Assembly: GCA_033807695.1 (NCBI GenBank)
Contig: CM066301.1
Coordinates: 3,596,001-3,660,000 of the forward strand
From: Daedaleopsis sinensis
Taxonomy: Eukaryota; Basidiomycota; Agaricomycetes; Polyporales; Polyporaceae
Direction: 5' to 3'
DNA: 64,000 nucleotides
Shown here: one piece after another, positions 1 to 11,562 of the stretch
How the letters are laid out: each line of letters begins with the position of its first letter
Position numbering within the stretch: position 1 is the stretch's first letter
Position numbers and translations under genes: made by a program
Notes under the pieces: generated by a model
Seen by the model: the letters and a program-made list of their open reading frames with translations, nothing else
What the model was told of the DNA's origin: nothing
Databases searched by the model: none

Positions 1-1
1 C

Positions 2-1107
2 GAGGTCTTCACGGGAGGTCTCGGCAGCTATAGCATCGTATGTCTGGCGATCAGCTTCCTCCAGATGCATCCCAAGATTCGCAGAGGAGAAATCGACCCG
101 TCGAAGAATCTTGGTGTCCTCGCTATGGAGTTCTTCGAGCTCTACGGCTCGTACTTCAATTATCAGGAAGTCGGCATTTCGCTACGAGACGGCGGATCAT
201 ACTACAACAAACGTCAGCGAGGTTGGTATGACTTCCGAGAACCGAGACTGCTCTCGATAGAGGACCCAGGCGACCCCAGTACGTTGCGTCTTCCATGATC
301 AAAGATGACACGTCATATTCACGCCTGCTCCCATAGCGAATGACATATCCCGGGGGTCGTACAACTTTACGCGGGTGCGAACTACTCTTGCAGGCGCGCA
401 CGGGATCATGACCGCAGCGGCGTTCGCACAAGCCAGCATCATAAGCGCAAGGAGAGAAGGGCGGACGGTCCGGCTGCGGCCTACGACCGAACCCGAGGAT
501 ATGAGCATTCTCGCGAGTGTTATGGGAGTAACGCAGGAGGTAAGCAAGAAGGCGTGCGGTAAATCAGAATCATTTATTGACGATCATTTTCCAGACTATC
601 AATCATCGCAGGGTGGTTCAAGAGGTTTACGACCGCCAGGTACTGCACCGGATGCTGGGCGTCGGTCCGAACACATCGCCAGCGGTCGATGTTGGCGCCA
701 ATATGAACAGGGCGTCGCGCACAGCCGAGGCCGCGAGCGTTGCTTCTGCGTGGGGCGCGGCAGACATGTCATTGGAAACCGTGTCTGAGGGATCCGCCGA
801 AGAGGAGGAGGAGGTCGAAAGCCGGTACGGGATTGAAAGCCGAAAGCCGCCTCCGAGGAAGCGGAGGCGGACAGGCACTCGCGCGGACCAAGAGATTACG
901 CTGCACACGGTTTACACGACTGACGATGACGAAGATGGGCCCTCGGGAACGCATCAACCGCAGGATGATGTGGACGACATCTCGGAGGAAGAGGAGGAGT
1001 ATGACCTTTCCGTTCTGGACCCGAAGTCGGACGGAGGGCGCGCGGCGAGCCGACGCTCATATTGGTTGTCGAAGGCGATGGCCGGCGGGGAAGAGAGCGA
1101 AGAGTGA
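2..1107 (+). CDS. TRF4: Non-canonical poly(A) polymerase, Trf4/Trf5/Cid14 family (3' part, cut by window edge)
   Basis: This is the C-terminal 330 codons of a nuclear non-canonical poly(A) polymerase. In the known family these enzymes are the catalytic subunit of the TRAMP complex and add short oligo(A) tails that send aberrant nuclear RNAs to the exosome. Exons read as 2-278, 337-539 and 595-1107. The first holds the PAP-associated domain typical of Trf4/PAPD5, with GGLGSYSIVCLAISFLQMHP followed by NLGVLAMEFFELYG and the YYNKRQRGW block. The nucleotidyltransferase catalytic core lies upstream of the window. The last exon is a low-complexity acidic and basic tail containing PPPRKRRR and runs of Glu, ending EESEE. 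Both introns have GT donors (GTACGT, GTAAGC) and AG acceptors. Family assignment is firm; the choice between Trf4 and Trf5 orthology is not made here. Confidence 0.9.
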
Positions 1108-1546
1108 TTGCGTCGGGCAGTGGCTGGAGGTGACAAGACGGGGGACGTGCGGGTAGTGCAGACAGGTGTGAGAGAACATTGCATTTGATACGATTATGAT
1201 GGAGGGGGGGAGGGCGGTGAATAATGATTGTCGAGTTCTTACTGGCGATGTAGTTGCACGCGAGCGACTGCGAGCGAGCGGCCGTGATCAGTTGTGATCT
1301 GGTCAGAGTCGCCCAAGTCGCTAAGGCTCAGGCTACCTTTGCCGCCGCCGTGCTCAGCCATTCATCGACAACGTCCATCCCTACTTCCATCATCATCCCC
1401 TCTGCCTTTCTGCCAGCCCGACGAGCAGGCCATCGTAGTCGCGGGTCGCTCGTGGTCTCTGTCGTCGTAGTCGCCCTTGCCTTCCTTCTCGCCGTTCGTT
1501 CGATGTACGTCTTCCCTTCTCTTTCTCTGACCGGATCTTGTCTCAG
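1108..1546. other. Intergenic spacer and pyrimidine-rich leader
   Basis: About 440 bases between the poly(A) polymerase stop and the first clear exon of the next gene. From about 1,340 it becomes strongly C/T-rich, as expected for a fungal promoter and 5' leader. A well-formed intron, GTACGT to TCTCAG with a CTGAC branch point, spans 1,505-1,546. No independent gene is seen. Confidence 0.5.
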
Positions 1547-4500
1547 CGAGACCGGAACACCAGGACCACCACTAGAGCTCCCGTTCCCCCTGTCGACCTG
1601 AAAGCTCGTATTGCCGCCCTTCAGCAACAGCAAGCCGCCAATGCCCAAGCCGCCCAAGCCAACTCAACCTCCCAGCCCCTCCCGAAGGCTAACGCGGTAG
1701 CTGGACCCAATGGACTGCGAGACAGGATAGCGTCCTTCGAGAAGCAGGGCGCGGTCCCGAAGCCAAAGGGGAGGTTTGGCTTTGCTCCCCCCATGCAGGT
1801 TGACCCGGCGAAAGCTAAGAGGTCTGGAGAGCTATATGGTAACCGCGTCCCTGGTCTCTCCCGCCCTCATATACCCGTACCCCCGACGAGCAAAGCCGAC
1901 AGGAAGCAGTCTAGGTCACAAAGTCAGACCCGATCTGAGCTCGACCGCTATGTCACGTCCCCAAGCCCCCCAGGCTCGCCGTTCATCATGTCCGACAACG
2001 GCGATTTCGTCGGTGACGTTCTCTCCGACGTCGACCCGAACTCGCCGAACTACCCCATGAGTATGGAGGATAGTCAGCAATTCAGTCTTGATGCACTCGT
2101 TGCAGCGAAGGAAGACGAGGGGCCAGAGGAGGCGGCAGGGGAGGTAGCTGAGGTTCCTTTGGAGGCCCCATTGGATATCGACGCCGTAACGACGTCCGGT
2201 AATGGGGAGCTCCAACAGCAGGGTGGGTCCCCCTCCATCGTCATCTCTCCATCAGAACCCGAGCCAGAAGAAGTCATTCCCGTCGTGGCATCGTCGTCTG
2301 TGCTGCAACCAACCACAGAGCCAGAGCCTGCTCCCGCAGAGTCCGAACCTGCTGCTCTTGTTGTCCAACGGTCGCCTACTCCACCTGCCGTTTCAGAGCC
2401 CGTTCCTTCCTCTCCTCCCGTCGAGGAGCCGACTCCATCCCAGCCTAGCGAAGACATCGACCCGGACGTGCTAGCGGTCATCGAACAACTTGACCGTGCT
2501 ACACGGCTGGGAGACTCCGGCAAGGTTGTCGTTCCTGCAGCAACTCTGGACGCTGTCACTAGCCTGGACGGCACTCCCGAGCAGCAGAAGAACTCGGTGC
2601 AAGATATGCTCGATCAGCTTTTACTCGAACAAGATATCCTCGACATTGCGACCCCCATCAAGCAACGCTTTTCTCTCAACGGTTCTCTATCCCAGCAGGC
2701 TGTCAGACAGTTCCTTGCGCAACAGTCTGAGTTGGCAGCGAAGGAGGCACGAGCTGTTGAGACTCCGGTGAAGAAGAACGCGCTGACCGCTGATACGCCC
2801 TTGTCGGGTCAATATTTGAGTGCTTCTGCCTATTCACCTGATAGCCCAGGCGATGAACCTCTTTCCCCCGCGAGCGACATATATTCCTCATACCTTCTCG
2901 CGACCCCGGTGGTTCCCTTTGGCCGAGCACTTCCAGCCATCCCTGAAGCTCCAGATTCACCGATTGCGGTCAAGGCTCCTCGTCGCGACACCTTTGGGCG
3001 GGAATCCAAGGGTAGTACTGCGCCCTCTTCGCCTCCTCTTGCTACTCCCAGCGACGACGGTCGGGCAAGCATATCTCCTAGTGATGGCGCGGTTAAACCT
3101 CCTGTCAACCCTGGACGTGTCACCTCGCCGCCTCTTTCCGTTGTCATCCCGCGTACAGGGACCCCGAAGCAGGTACCGTCTACCAAGCAGAAGGAAGAGC
3201 TTCCTCCATCACCCCACGACGCTGTCATCGTGTCGGATCCTCAGCGAATCGTCTCGCCGACGGTTACCCGGGGTGTGCTCGTTCCCGCACCACATTCCGC
3301 AAGTACCTCGTCATCTTCCCCCTCGTCTTCATATTCTGCATCGCTGTACTCTGAGGCCACGTCTCCCTCGCCAACGGGAGCCATCGCAAGGAAAGTGTCG
3401 TCGAAGCACAAGAAGCAGCCGATCTCCCCTCTTTCAAGCGCACCCTATGAGGAGCCCATCCTCACACCTATTGAAGGGCCCAGGGGATTCCGTGCAGTGG
3501 TGCATGAGAAGGTTGTAGAGGGGAAAAGTCGCCCTGTGAGCATGGCTATGCAGCAGTACGACGATCTCCCCTCTCCAACTCCGATGAATGCGGCGAACAT
3601 GAGCGATCTCGCATCGCTCCTCGCCGATGCAGCCTTGCTCGAGAAGCAGCTCGCCGACTCGAGGACGCCGCAGAAGAAGCTACCGAGTCGTCCGGGGACG
3701 GCACCATCGTCACGACCGACACCGCCTCCTCCTGACGCCAGGCGAGGTACGCCAGACAGGCCACTGCCTACGCAGGATCTGCCCCAGTCACCGGATGACG
3801 CAGAGCTCTTCGGCCGCGTGTCGCAAGACCAAAGCGGCACGTCGCGGGACTCCCGTTACGAGTCTTCTCGGCCATCGCTGTATGAGCACCGACCTCTCCC
3901 TGCGCGACCGTCGCTCGACCGCACATTGACCCGCCCGTCCGATTACCTGGAACGTATCCCGTCACGGCCATCTATAGAGCGCTCCCAGTCTCCGAGGCCA
4001 TCAACGGATAGCACGTCGTCGTCGCGGCCACAACTGCAGCCGCTGTTTCTCACTGCTGACCCGAACGCGACCCGCATATCCCTTCCCTCGAGACCGAAGA
4101 GTGCCGCTGGGACACGCACCTCGTCGTCGACGCCTCCTGCTCCTGATCCCAAGAGCCCTCCGAAGGCTGGCTATTTGTCCAACCTATTGTCAAGAGCGAA
4201 GAGCTCGGGCAACCTGCGCTCAGACCCACGAGATAGCGTTGGATCGTCTTCGGAGGACTCCGTCATGGTTTCGACACCACCCACGCCCCCATACGAAATG
4301 ATGGCTGCGGACACTACCGGGTCAGTGCGGAATTCACGAATGTTCAAGAACAGCATCTCGCGCGCAACAAACTTCGCCGACAGGTTGCTACACAGGAAGG
4401 ATGGTAGCACTCAGGGCGCGGATGTTGCTATCGTATCCGGAGGTAAGATAACACTATCCATCTCTTAGTACTCCATCTCACTGACCTCCATCTCATCGTA

Positions 4501-5136
4501 GATGAAGACGACCAGGTGGCTGGCTCACGAAACCTCCCACGTCCCCCACGACCTCTACCATTACCCCCACGACCTCTCCCTCCGCGCGGGCTCCCCCCAC
4601 CCGTTCCCCCGCCCGGCGAGCCTGCGCCCAACGACAATCTCGCGCCGGTCCCTCCTCCTGGACAGCCTGGCTTGCAGCGCCGTGGCTCCTGGAAGTCTAT
4701 CGCCAGCGTGTCAACAATAGGCATCAGCGACGCTCTCGACAACCTCGGCGTGTACGACAACGCGAGGACACCAGAAGCGGCCGTACCACGCGCGGGCCTT
4801 CCCACCGGCCCCAACGCATACATCTCTCCTCGCCCTGCTCCCCGTCCCCCCTCCGCCCCTGCACGCGGCCCATCTGCCGCCTCCGCCCGCTCCTCCGCCC
4901 CCAGTCGTCCTCCTTCCGCCCCCAATCGTCCTCCTTCCGCCCCACCGCCAAGCCAGCCGCTTCCCCCTCCCCCTGATCAGCCGCTCCCCCCTCCTCCGCG
5001 CGGCGCATCCTACAACAACGGCCTCCAGGCGGGTGGCCGGCCGGGCCTGCCGTCCAGCCCAGCCCAGCGGGGGAAGTCGCTCCCATCGCGACCCAAGGCC
5101 CCGCAACAGGGCCAGCTGCGGTCTGGCATGATCTGA
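1547..5136 (+). CDS. Very large Pro/Ser-rich low-complexity protein, unknown function
   Basis: Two exons, 1547-4442 and 4502-5136, joined in frame, give about 1,176 residues. I do not recognise a catalytic domain. Near the N-terminus are two conserved-looking short helical blocks, DLKARIAALQ and GLRDRIASFEKQG, followed by RFGFAPPM and GELYGNRVPGLSRP. The rest is serine, proline and acidic residues with many PxxP motifs; the C-terminal exon is almost entirely proline-rich (PPRPLPLPPRPLPPRG). This pattern suggests a disordered scaffold binding SH3 domains, for example in cortical actin, but that is inference. The true start is unresolved: a good intron (1505-1546) precedes the first exon, yet no in-frame ATG lies in the sequence just upstream. 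The first internal ATG, at 1793, would remove both helical blocks. A short upstream coding exon is likely. Confidence 0.75.
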
Positions 5137-5687
5137 CACGACTGTTTATCTCCGGCACGTATATATCTATTGGATCTCTCCGCTTGGATCACTCGTTAGC
5201 TAGTTAGTCTATCTATCTTACTCCTCGTTCCTTGGTTAACTCTCCCGCTCTGTACATTGCTCTCCTCTCCGCCGAGCCCTCCTGCTCCACGCTCAGCTGC
5301 CGCAGCCAGCGAGCGCGACTTGGCTGCATACAGCTACGCATACCCTACCGTAGTATAGCCGCTTACTCACACGCACGCTCCCTCCAGTCGTTCGTAATGC
5401 TCCCTCGTACTACATCCACTCCATATTGCACGCCTATGTCCATTGGCTCACATGGGTTGTCGCTCTGTGCATTTGTCGTACATGGTTCATCATGCTATTA
5501 GCCTTGCATTACTTAGCTACATACATTGCTCGCCGGCACGGAATACATGCAGTCGCCTATTGAAGATGTCATTCAACAGCATACACGGGATGGAAACGGT
5601 ACAGGATATTCCGATGGCGGGGGGTTAGGCTGTCATGGAAGTGGGAAGCATATAAGAATGATTGAGAAGTACATGTGCATATGATGA
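5137..5687. other. Intergenic region between converging genes
   Basis: About 550 bases between the stops of the Pro-rich gene (+) and CENP-C (-). It should hold both 3' UTRs and poly(A) sites. It is somewhat richer in A/T than the coding sequence, with ATATATATCTATTGG near 5,160. No gene or repeat is evident. Confidence 0.5.
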
Positions 5688-7797
5688 CTATCGCGCGGAG
5701 GTGCCCCGCCGTTGCGCCTTCGGCTCGGGTTCGTCGGCTCGCACAGTGTCTGACGACGCACGTCCCGTCGATTCGCGCATGCGACGTGTGGCTGACTTGG
5801 AGCGATGTCGTAGTTCTTCGTCTGACTCGGCCTCCTCGCCGTCTGTCGGGTCTACAGGAATCTTCCGCGCTTGCGCGAAGAAAAGCTTCGCGTCGCGGTC
5901 GCATATGTTCTGAATGTAGTACACGTTCCCTACAATCGGGTTAGGACATAACAGTGCGACGACCGGCGCATATGCTCACCTCGCGGGACCATGAACATGC
6001 CACCAGTCGAGAGCACGAAATTCGTCTCATGGATACAGAACTTCACAGCACCCTGGATGACATAGAAAACCTGATAGGCAATCAGTAAAGGCGACCTGTC
6101 GTCATGCGAAGTGGTAGTTCACGCACGTAAGTATTGTCCTTGGTGGCTTTCGTAGGCTTCATCGATCCCGGCGGAATGATGAGTTGCCCTGCGGCAATGT
6201 ACTCTTCCTCGCTGAAGATCTTCTGGAAGTAGAAATCGCCTCCAGACGCAGGCTTGGGCGTGACCATCTTCGCAGTAAACGCGATACCTATGGGGTAAAC
6301 ATAGCTTGAACATCAGGAACCTCGGGACAATTAATTCACTTACGTCGGTCAGTCTCCTTGCCATTCTGAAGCACCTTGCAATGGGGGTCCGTTTCATCAT
6401 CCCACCCCTCCTCCGGGTCATACATAAGCACTTGTTGTATTTCTGGCTCGACCGTACGGCTCTTCTTGCGAGACTGACCCTTGCGCTTCCGTGCGCCGAG
6501 GGGCTCGGGCTTGACCTGAGGAATGCGGTGGATTTCCTTGATGCTCGGGACGAGAGATTTGCCACTCTCGCGTCGGCCATAAACCACCTTCTCAAGCCGC
6601 CACCAGGCAAGAGGCGAATACCGCCTACGTTTGCTGCGGCGCACGCCGTCGGTGTTCGGATCGTCGGGCGAAGCTGAGGGGGCATATATATCGAATGCGG
6701 TCGCATACAACGAGACTTAAGCGGTACATACCTTCACGGAGGACCTCTCTCTTGGCCCGTGGCCTTCCACGGGGCATGCCATCGTTCTCCTTACGGCTGT
6801 TCTTGGGCTTGTCCTCTTTACCTTTCTTCTTTCCCTTGGGTTGGGGTGGCTCTGCGTCCTCTTGTTCGTCCATCCGTTCCTCATCGATATCATCGAAGCC
6901 CTGCGCAATTTCAGGTTCCACCTCCTCTTCTTGGTCTTCATACACCATAGGGCGTTTCCCACGCGCCTTCTCACTAGGCGAACGGTCGTAGTCCATCACC
7001 TCCTCGACCTGCGCTTCGTCCACCTGATCGTCCGCTTCTTGGTCGATCCGTGTGAAACTGGTGCGCCGCGGTGTCTGATTGCCTACAGGAGTGCGCAAAA
7101 CTTTCGGTGGAGCCGGAGGTGGGGAGTCGAGGTCCATGTCATCGCCGTAGCCACTATAATCATAGTTGGGGGCACCAGGGTCAACATCCGACTCCTCGTC
7201 CTCGTCGTTAGCCACCATCGAATGTGACAAACGAGACGGTATCGAAGTACGGCTCCCGCGGGCATTCGCTTGGGCGCGTCTGGACGCGAACGAGGGGGAG
7301 GCGCGAGGGGAAGGTACTTGGTCAAAGTCGACATCAGAAGTGTGGGCGACCGGGCGAGAGGATGATCCAACGCGCTGCACGCTCGAAGTGATCTGATTCA
7401 TGCGTGTATGCGCAAAATACGCAGACGGGCCGTGCGGTGTGCCTTTCTCGACATGTCAGGGTACATAGTTGCGCCCAACCAGCAACAGGTAGTACGCACT
7501 ATCGTCCAGGTCCATCGATATCTCGCCATTCTCGTCGTCCTCGTCAAACTGCTCCTGGACCACGACGGGGGTCTTCGGACCACGTTTCTTGCGCGCGTTC
7601 TGGGGACGGAACGGCGTGCGTTGGTCGGCTTGGCTCATGACCTTCTCGAATGGTTCGAATTCATCGGTGTGGTCGACGTAGGCGACAGCGATACCAGTCT
7701 TCTTGCCATGTTGAAAGTCATCTGCGCGATAGGGAATGTACTTCTGTGGGCCGCGGCGAGCTGCGCCCAGACTGCTCTTGCGTGCAGAGGCGGGCAT
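5688..7797 (-). CDS. MIF2: CENP-C/Mif2 inner kinetochore protein
   Basis: Six exons (7500-7797, 6732-7442, 6344-6673, 6127-6287, 5980-6070, 5688-5929) encode about 610 residues. CENP-C binds the CENP-A nucleosome and links centromeric chromatin to the Mis12 complex. The CENP-C signature GVRRSKRRRYSPLAWW lies near residue 346; in the family its Arg and Trp contact the H2A/H2B acidic patch and the CENP-A tail. A C-terminal cupin dimerisation domain runs from about residue 450 to 560 and includes GGDFYFQKIF, GQLIIPPGSMKP, VFYVIQGAVKF and GGMFMVPRGNVYYI. The N-terminus carries the GKKTGIAVAY block seen in Mif2 proteins. The middle is acidic and Pro-rich. All introns are 50-70 nt with consensus sites. 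The start ATG at 7797 opens the first conserved block. Confidence 0.95.
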
Positions 7798-8056
7798 TGT
7801 AGTGGTCGGAGTCGGGTCTGTCAACGGACCGCGGTTCCACGCGCGACCTGTGGTTTGTTTGGTTCGATTTATAGTTCCTTATTGGGTGTGGATCCACGGG
7901 CGTCACCTACCAACTCAGCGCTAACGGCATCCATGCGCATTGATCAATCTCGACAACCCCCTTTCGAAGTAAAGCTGCATTGACCTTAACTACAATCTGT
8001 CGATAATGAAGACATTCTGAGTACGTAGTAGCCATAGTGATAGAGGTTTCGCGGGG

Positions 8057-8554
8057 TTAAGCATTACCTAGTAATGTCAAAATCCGCATGTGCCTCGTAC
8101 CCTCCCCGCCAATTCCGCTCTCATCCTCGTTCAACCCTTTGAGCGAACAAACCAAACCCTTATCCTCTTCTAAGATGATGCCCGTGCTCTCCTTGCTTTC
8201 AAACCTCTCCCCTTCTCGCAATTCCCGCATTGTCCAAGTCACGACCGGCGCGTCGGCGACGTCGCTATCCACCTCCGCGTGCACGAGCCCGAGTACCTCG
8301 AGCAGGCCCTTCGCCCTCTCCAACAGTTTCAGGTTCTGCTCGCTCGCCATCCACTCGTAGTGCGCAGGGACACTCTTCCAACCCGTGATGAGGTACACGA
8401 CTTGCGTGTCGTGGATGTCCTCGAAGAAGCGAAGAGGGTAGCCCGACCATGCCGCCTGTTCGACTGCCAACGTCCCGAAGAACGCTTGGGTGTCTGGGGA
8501 GTCCCAGTGATAGGGTGGAGTGAGCCTTAGCGTCGCGATTTCAGTGACTGGCAT
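8057..8554 (-). CDS. ABM-like (dimeric alpha-beta barrel) protein
   Basis: A single uninterrupted reading frame of 165 residues starts at ATG 8554 with MPVTEIATLRLTPP. The pattern of a short N-terminal beta strand, a DSPDTQAFFGTLAVEQAAW helix and the later DTQVVYLITGWKS strand resembles the fungal antibiotic-biosynthesis-monooxygenase (ABM) fold. Proteins of that superfamily are small ferredoxin-like dimers, some of them heme-degrading or oxygenating enzymes and many of unknown activity. No catalytic residues can be assigned by reading alone. The C-terminal half, with a charged ESKESTGIILEEDKG stretch, is typical of fungal members that carry a second half-domain. It follows CENP-C on the same strand with its own promoter space. 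The coding call is strong; the function is open. Confidence 0.7.
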   Translation of the reverse strand: MPVTEIATLRLTPPYHWDSPDTQAFFGTLAVEQAAWSGYPLRFFEDIHDTQVVYLITGWKSVPAHYEWMASEQNLKLLERAKGLLEVLGLVHAEVDSDVADAPVVTWTMRELREGERFESKESTGIILEEDKGLVCSLKGLNEDESGIGGEGTRHMRILTLLGNA

Positions 8555-8940
8555 GAAGGAAAGAGGGTCGGATATTGGTATGTGTGGGTGGTGGCTCTGT
8601 GTAAGCTCTGTGTGAGTGGGTGTACGTATACGCGCGTTCGATCGTGCACAGGGATGGACGCGTCAGCTCGAGGACACGTCAGCCTGCAGGCCAGAGCCGA
8701 AGTCGACGAAATGAACGTCGATTCGGTGATTGCAGTTGGGTGATTGCAGTTGCTTGACCAAAATCTCTCTCGTGTCGGCCGCGCAGGTTGTGAACATCTT
8801 ACCAGTCTGCAGCAAATGTATCAACCACTGATGTGCAGAGCAACAGCGAAGTATCTTCCAATGTACACGCGTCTGTCAGTCCATCCAGTAAAAACGTACA
8901 CCGAACAACTCAAACCGAACACCTCCGATGCGTATTGATA
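8555..8940. other. Intergenic spacer
   Basis: 386 bases between the start of the ABM-like gene and the last exon of AP-2 mu, both on the minus strand. It should hold the ABM-like promoter and the AP-2 3' UTR. It contains a short direct repeat, gtgattgcagttg then tgattgcagttg, near 8,727-8,753. No gene is seen. Confidence 0.4.
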
Positions 8941-10757
8941 TCAGAACTTCACGAGAGAGACAAAAGTCAGCATCGATCCACGTAATACGTTCTGTGGAGT
9001 ACATACGCGAATTTGGTACGACCCGCTCGCCTTGGTGAGATATCTCACCCACTTGACGCTGTGGTAGTTGCTCTTCTCGAACACCTTGAGGAAGCGCACG
9101 ATCAACCCGGATGATGTGAACATGAGCACTTGGAAGTCCACGTCAATCGGCGGCCGCGCCCAGACTTGTCGGTTCGTTGTGCTTGTCAATTGAGCGTGTC
9201 CTGAAAACGTCACTTCCTGTCCACCTTGTATTCGTGGGATCCTATGCGGCACAAGAAAGAGGGCAAAGATCAGCAACTGCTACGAATACCGCTTGATGAA
9301 TGAGCTGAAGGCAGCGAGGACATACTTCCATACTACGACGTTCTCGGCGGGCACGTACTTCGCCTTGCCGAGCGGAACTTTGCAATCCACGTTCGTCGTG
9401 TTCAAAGGTGTTGGTATCCGGATAACCACATTCGTAGCGGACAGTTTGTTGTTGAAGGTGGTCTTGACCGTGACGGCATACGAGACCTGCGTGGTCCCAA
9501 TCTCGTTGATAGTGGGGATAACACGGAGCGGGAGCTTCACGTTGGACGTCGACCGATAACGCATAAGCTCAAACTCGCCATCCGGAGGGACGAAACTGAT
9601 CGTGCGCGTCGAGTCGAACTCGTCTAGTCGGACACATTGATGGAAACGGCAGTCGTCCAGTTCGACCGCATCTCCGCCGCCGCGCTCATTCTTGTCGATG
9701 ACAAGCTTGTCATTGAGGCCGAACTTACACTCCGGCGTACCAGATAGATAGGCGCGCATTTGGATGTGGCCGTCGACGTCTGCGCGGAGAATGGTACCTG
9801 TCGAATGTTCGTGACATAATTGCCTCGACGTAAAACGGTAGATTTACCTTTCGCACTCATGCTCAGGTTCACAGTCTCAACGACGTCGACAAACGCTTCG
9901 TTCTTCTTGTACTTCACGTCGCCTCGTCTCCAGTTTGTTGAGCCCGTAGCTTGCGTTGTGATCTTGGAGGATTCCTCCTGCGAGGGGCGATGTTCACGTC
10001 TACAGACAGGGACATTGACACGCGGAGACATACTGCAGCTATATTCGTGGACACGATGCTCTCCGTCGTAATGTATGTTTTGAGTGTATCGGCTTCACTG
10101 TTCTGAGGGTATCCGAAGTCGATGATCTCTGGAACGAATGGGCAGAGGAGTTGAGAGGGTATGATGATGGTACAGTGCACCTAGAATAACTCACCATCAA
10201 TTAGCTCGTAAATCAGTACGAAGTTGTTCTTGACTGCCTCCTCGTCAACCTTGCCAAAGTATGACTTGGCGATGGATATGAATCGGTAGCAGAACTCGAA
10301 GACCAGGGCTGCATTGGCATTGCATCTTGTGCGTGGAAGGATTGGATGTCGGGAGCAGAAGCGCATAGCGAGAAGATAGACTCACTTCGTTACCGCCACA
10401 ACGTAGAGGTTGTTGATGCGTACATGGAAGAAACTGGTAGAGCCGAGGGTGATGATGGGGGAACGGACATCGCTGTTTGAGACAACTTGTATCCGGAACA
10501 CGTCCGCAATAGATCGTCTGCGTAGCAGATAAAAGCATTGTCAACGTGGGGAACACATACTTTAGTTACTGGTTGTTACTTCAGGTCGGTCCGGTAAAGT
10601 CGCGAGATGAGGACCTGTGAATTGGCTTGAGGATTGCAGGTAAATGTGCCAGATCGTGTCGCGTACCTCGCCCTTCTGGTTGAAGATGAAGAATGCCTAA
10701 AAGAGCATGAGTCGAAAGATTGTACAAGAACTCGGAGTCTTGCCTCACCGAGATCAT
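8941..10757 (-). CDS. APM4: AP-2 clathrin adaptor complex subunit mu
   Basis: Ten exons give 424 residues, the usual size for AP-2 mu, which selects YxxPhi cargo and binds PIP2 at the plasma membrane in clathrin-mediated endocytosis. Exons: 10749-10757, 10667-10696, 10580-10614, 10386-10517, 10195-10325, 10034-10128, 9848-9977, 9326-9797, 9007-9241 and 8941-8946. The N-terminal longin-like domain reads [13 protein letters not shown], then [20 protein letters not shown]. The linker has [19 protein letters not shown]. The mu-homology domain includes [26 protein letters not shown] and [16 protein letters not shown]. The first exon encodes only Met-Ile-Ser and the last only Phe plus the stop. Every junction joins in frame and matches the family, so the model is secure. 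The last intron (60 nt) is a multiple of three without a stop. Confidence 0.96.
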
Positions 10758-11562
10758 GACAATGAGGGGTGAAAGCAGGCTGCAACCAACTCTGAGCTCG
10801 CGCGACCCGCCCGCGACCGCTGCGCTCATGGATTCATCACGTGCGTGGCGTAGTGCCTACATTAGGCGCGCTCTTAATAGTGCCCACCACGCCGACGCTT
10901 TTCTCTTGCCACCGTGAAACGGCAAACCTCATACATATCTTTGTTGAATTCAACTGCTACAGTCACTCTGCCGCATCTCTATTGCTATGTCCTCCCGAGA
11001 GTTCTTGCTGCCAGCTGAGCCAGTACCTGCTTCAGTATACTACTACTGGCGGGACTAGTACTAGTCGTGTCCTGAACACATAGCTTAGAACCACCCACTC
11101 CTGAAGCATTCTACGTTTCCTCACTAGGTGTCTTGAGCACTCTGCTTCTCTGCTCTGGTACTATTCTGCACAAAGAAGCTTGATCACGGGGTATGCGACA
11201 ATAACAGCCTATAGGTTACGCGAAACCCACCCATCGGCTGACCATATTCCAGCCGTTCTCTCCCCCGCACTCCCCGAAAGTCGTCTCTTCTATGGTGCAC
11301 TGATCTACCACGAGACCTTCAACGCACCCGTCTGGCTCTCCGTCGGGCGGACTTACGTCGGATGGTGAGCCCGCCGAAGCTAACACGCTTTGCGTATAAA
11401 CATTCGCCCTTGGACGGGATTCTTACGCGCATCTCCCGCGTCGCGTTACATCGACATCCTTGAAGACCCTATCTACCGCTCTCGCTGTGGGTTGTCGAAT
11501 CATCGCTTCTAGTGTCGGCCTCCGTCGCTTGAGTGCTGTGCTAAACGAAAGAACACGTCGAT
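10758..11562. promoter_or_regulatory. Divergent promoter region, AP-2 mu / CE16-type esterase
   Basis: 805 bases separate two divergent start codons, AP-2 mu at 10757 (-) and the esterase at 11563 (+). Both promoters must lie here. I see no convincing TATA box or operator. The palindromic stretch gggactagtactagtcg occurs near 11,050. ORFs inside are short and unconvincing. Confidence 0.4.
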
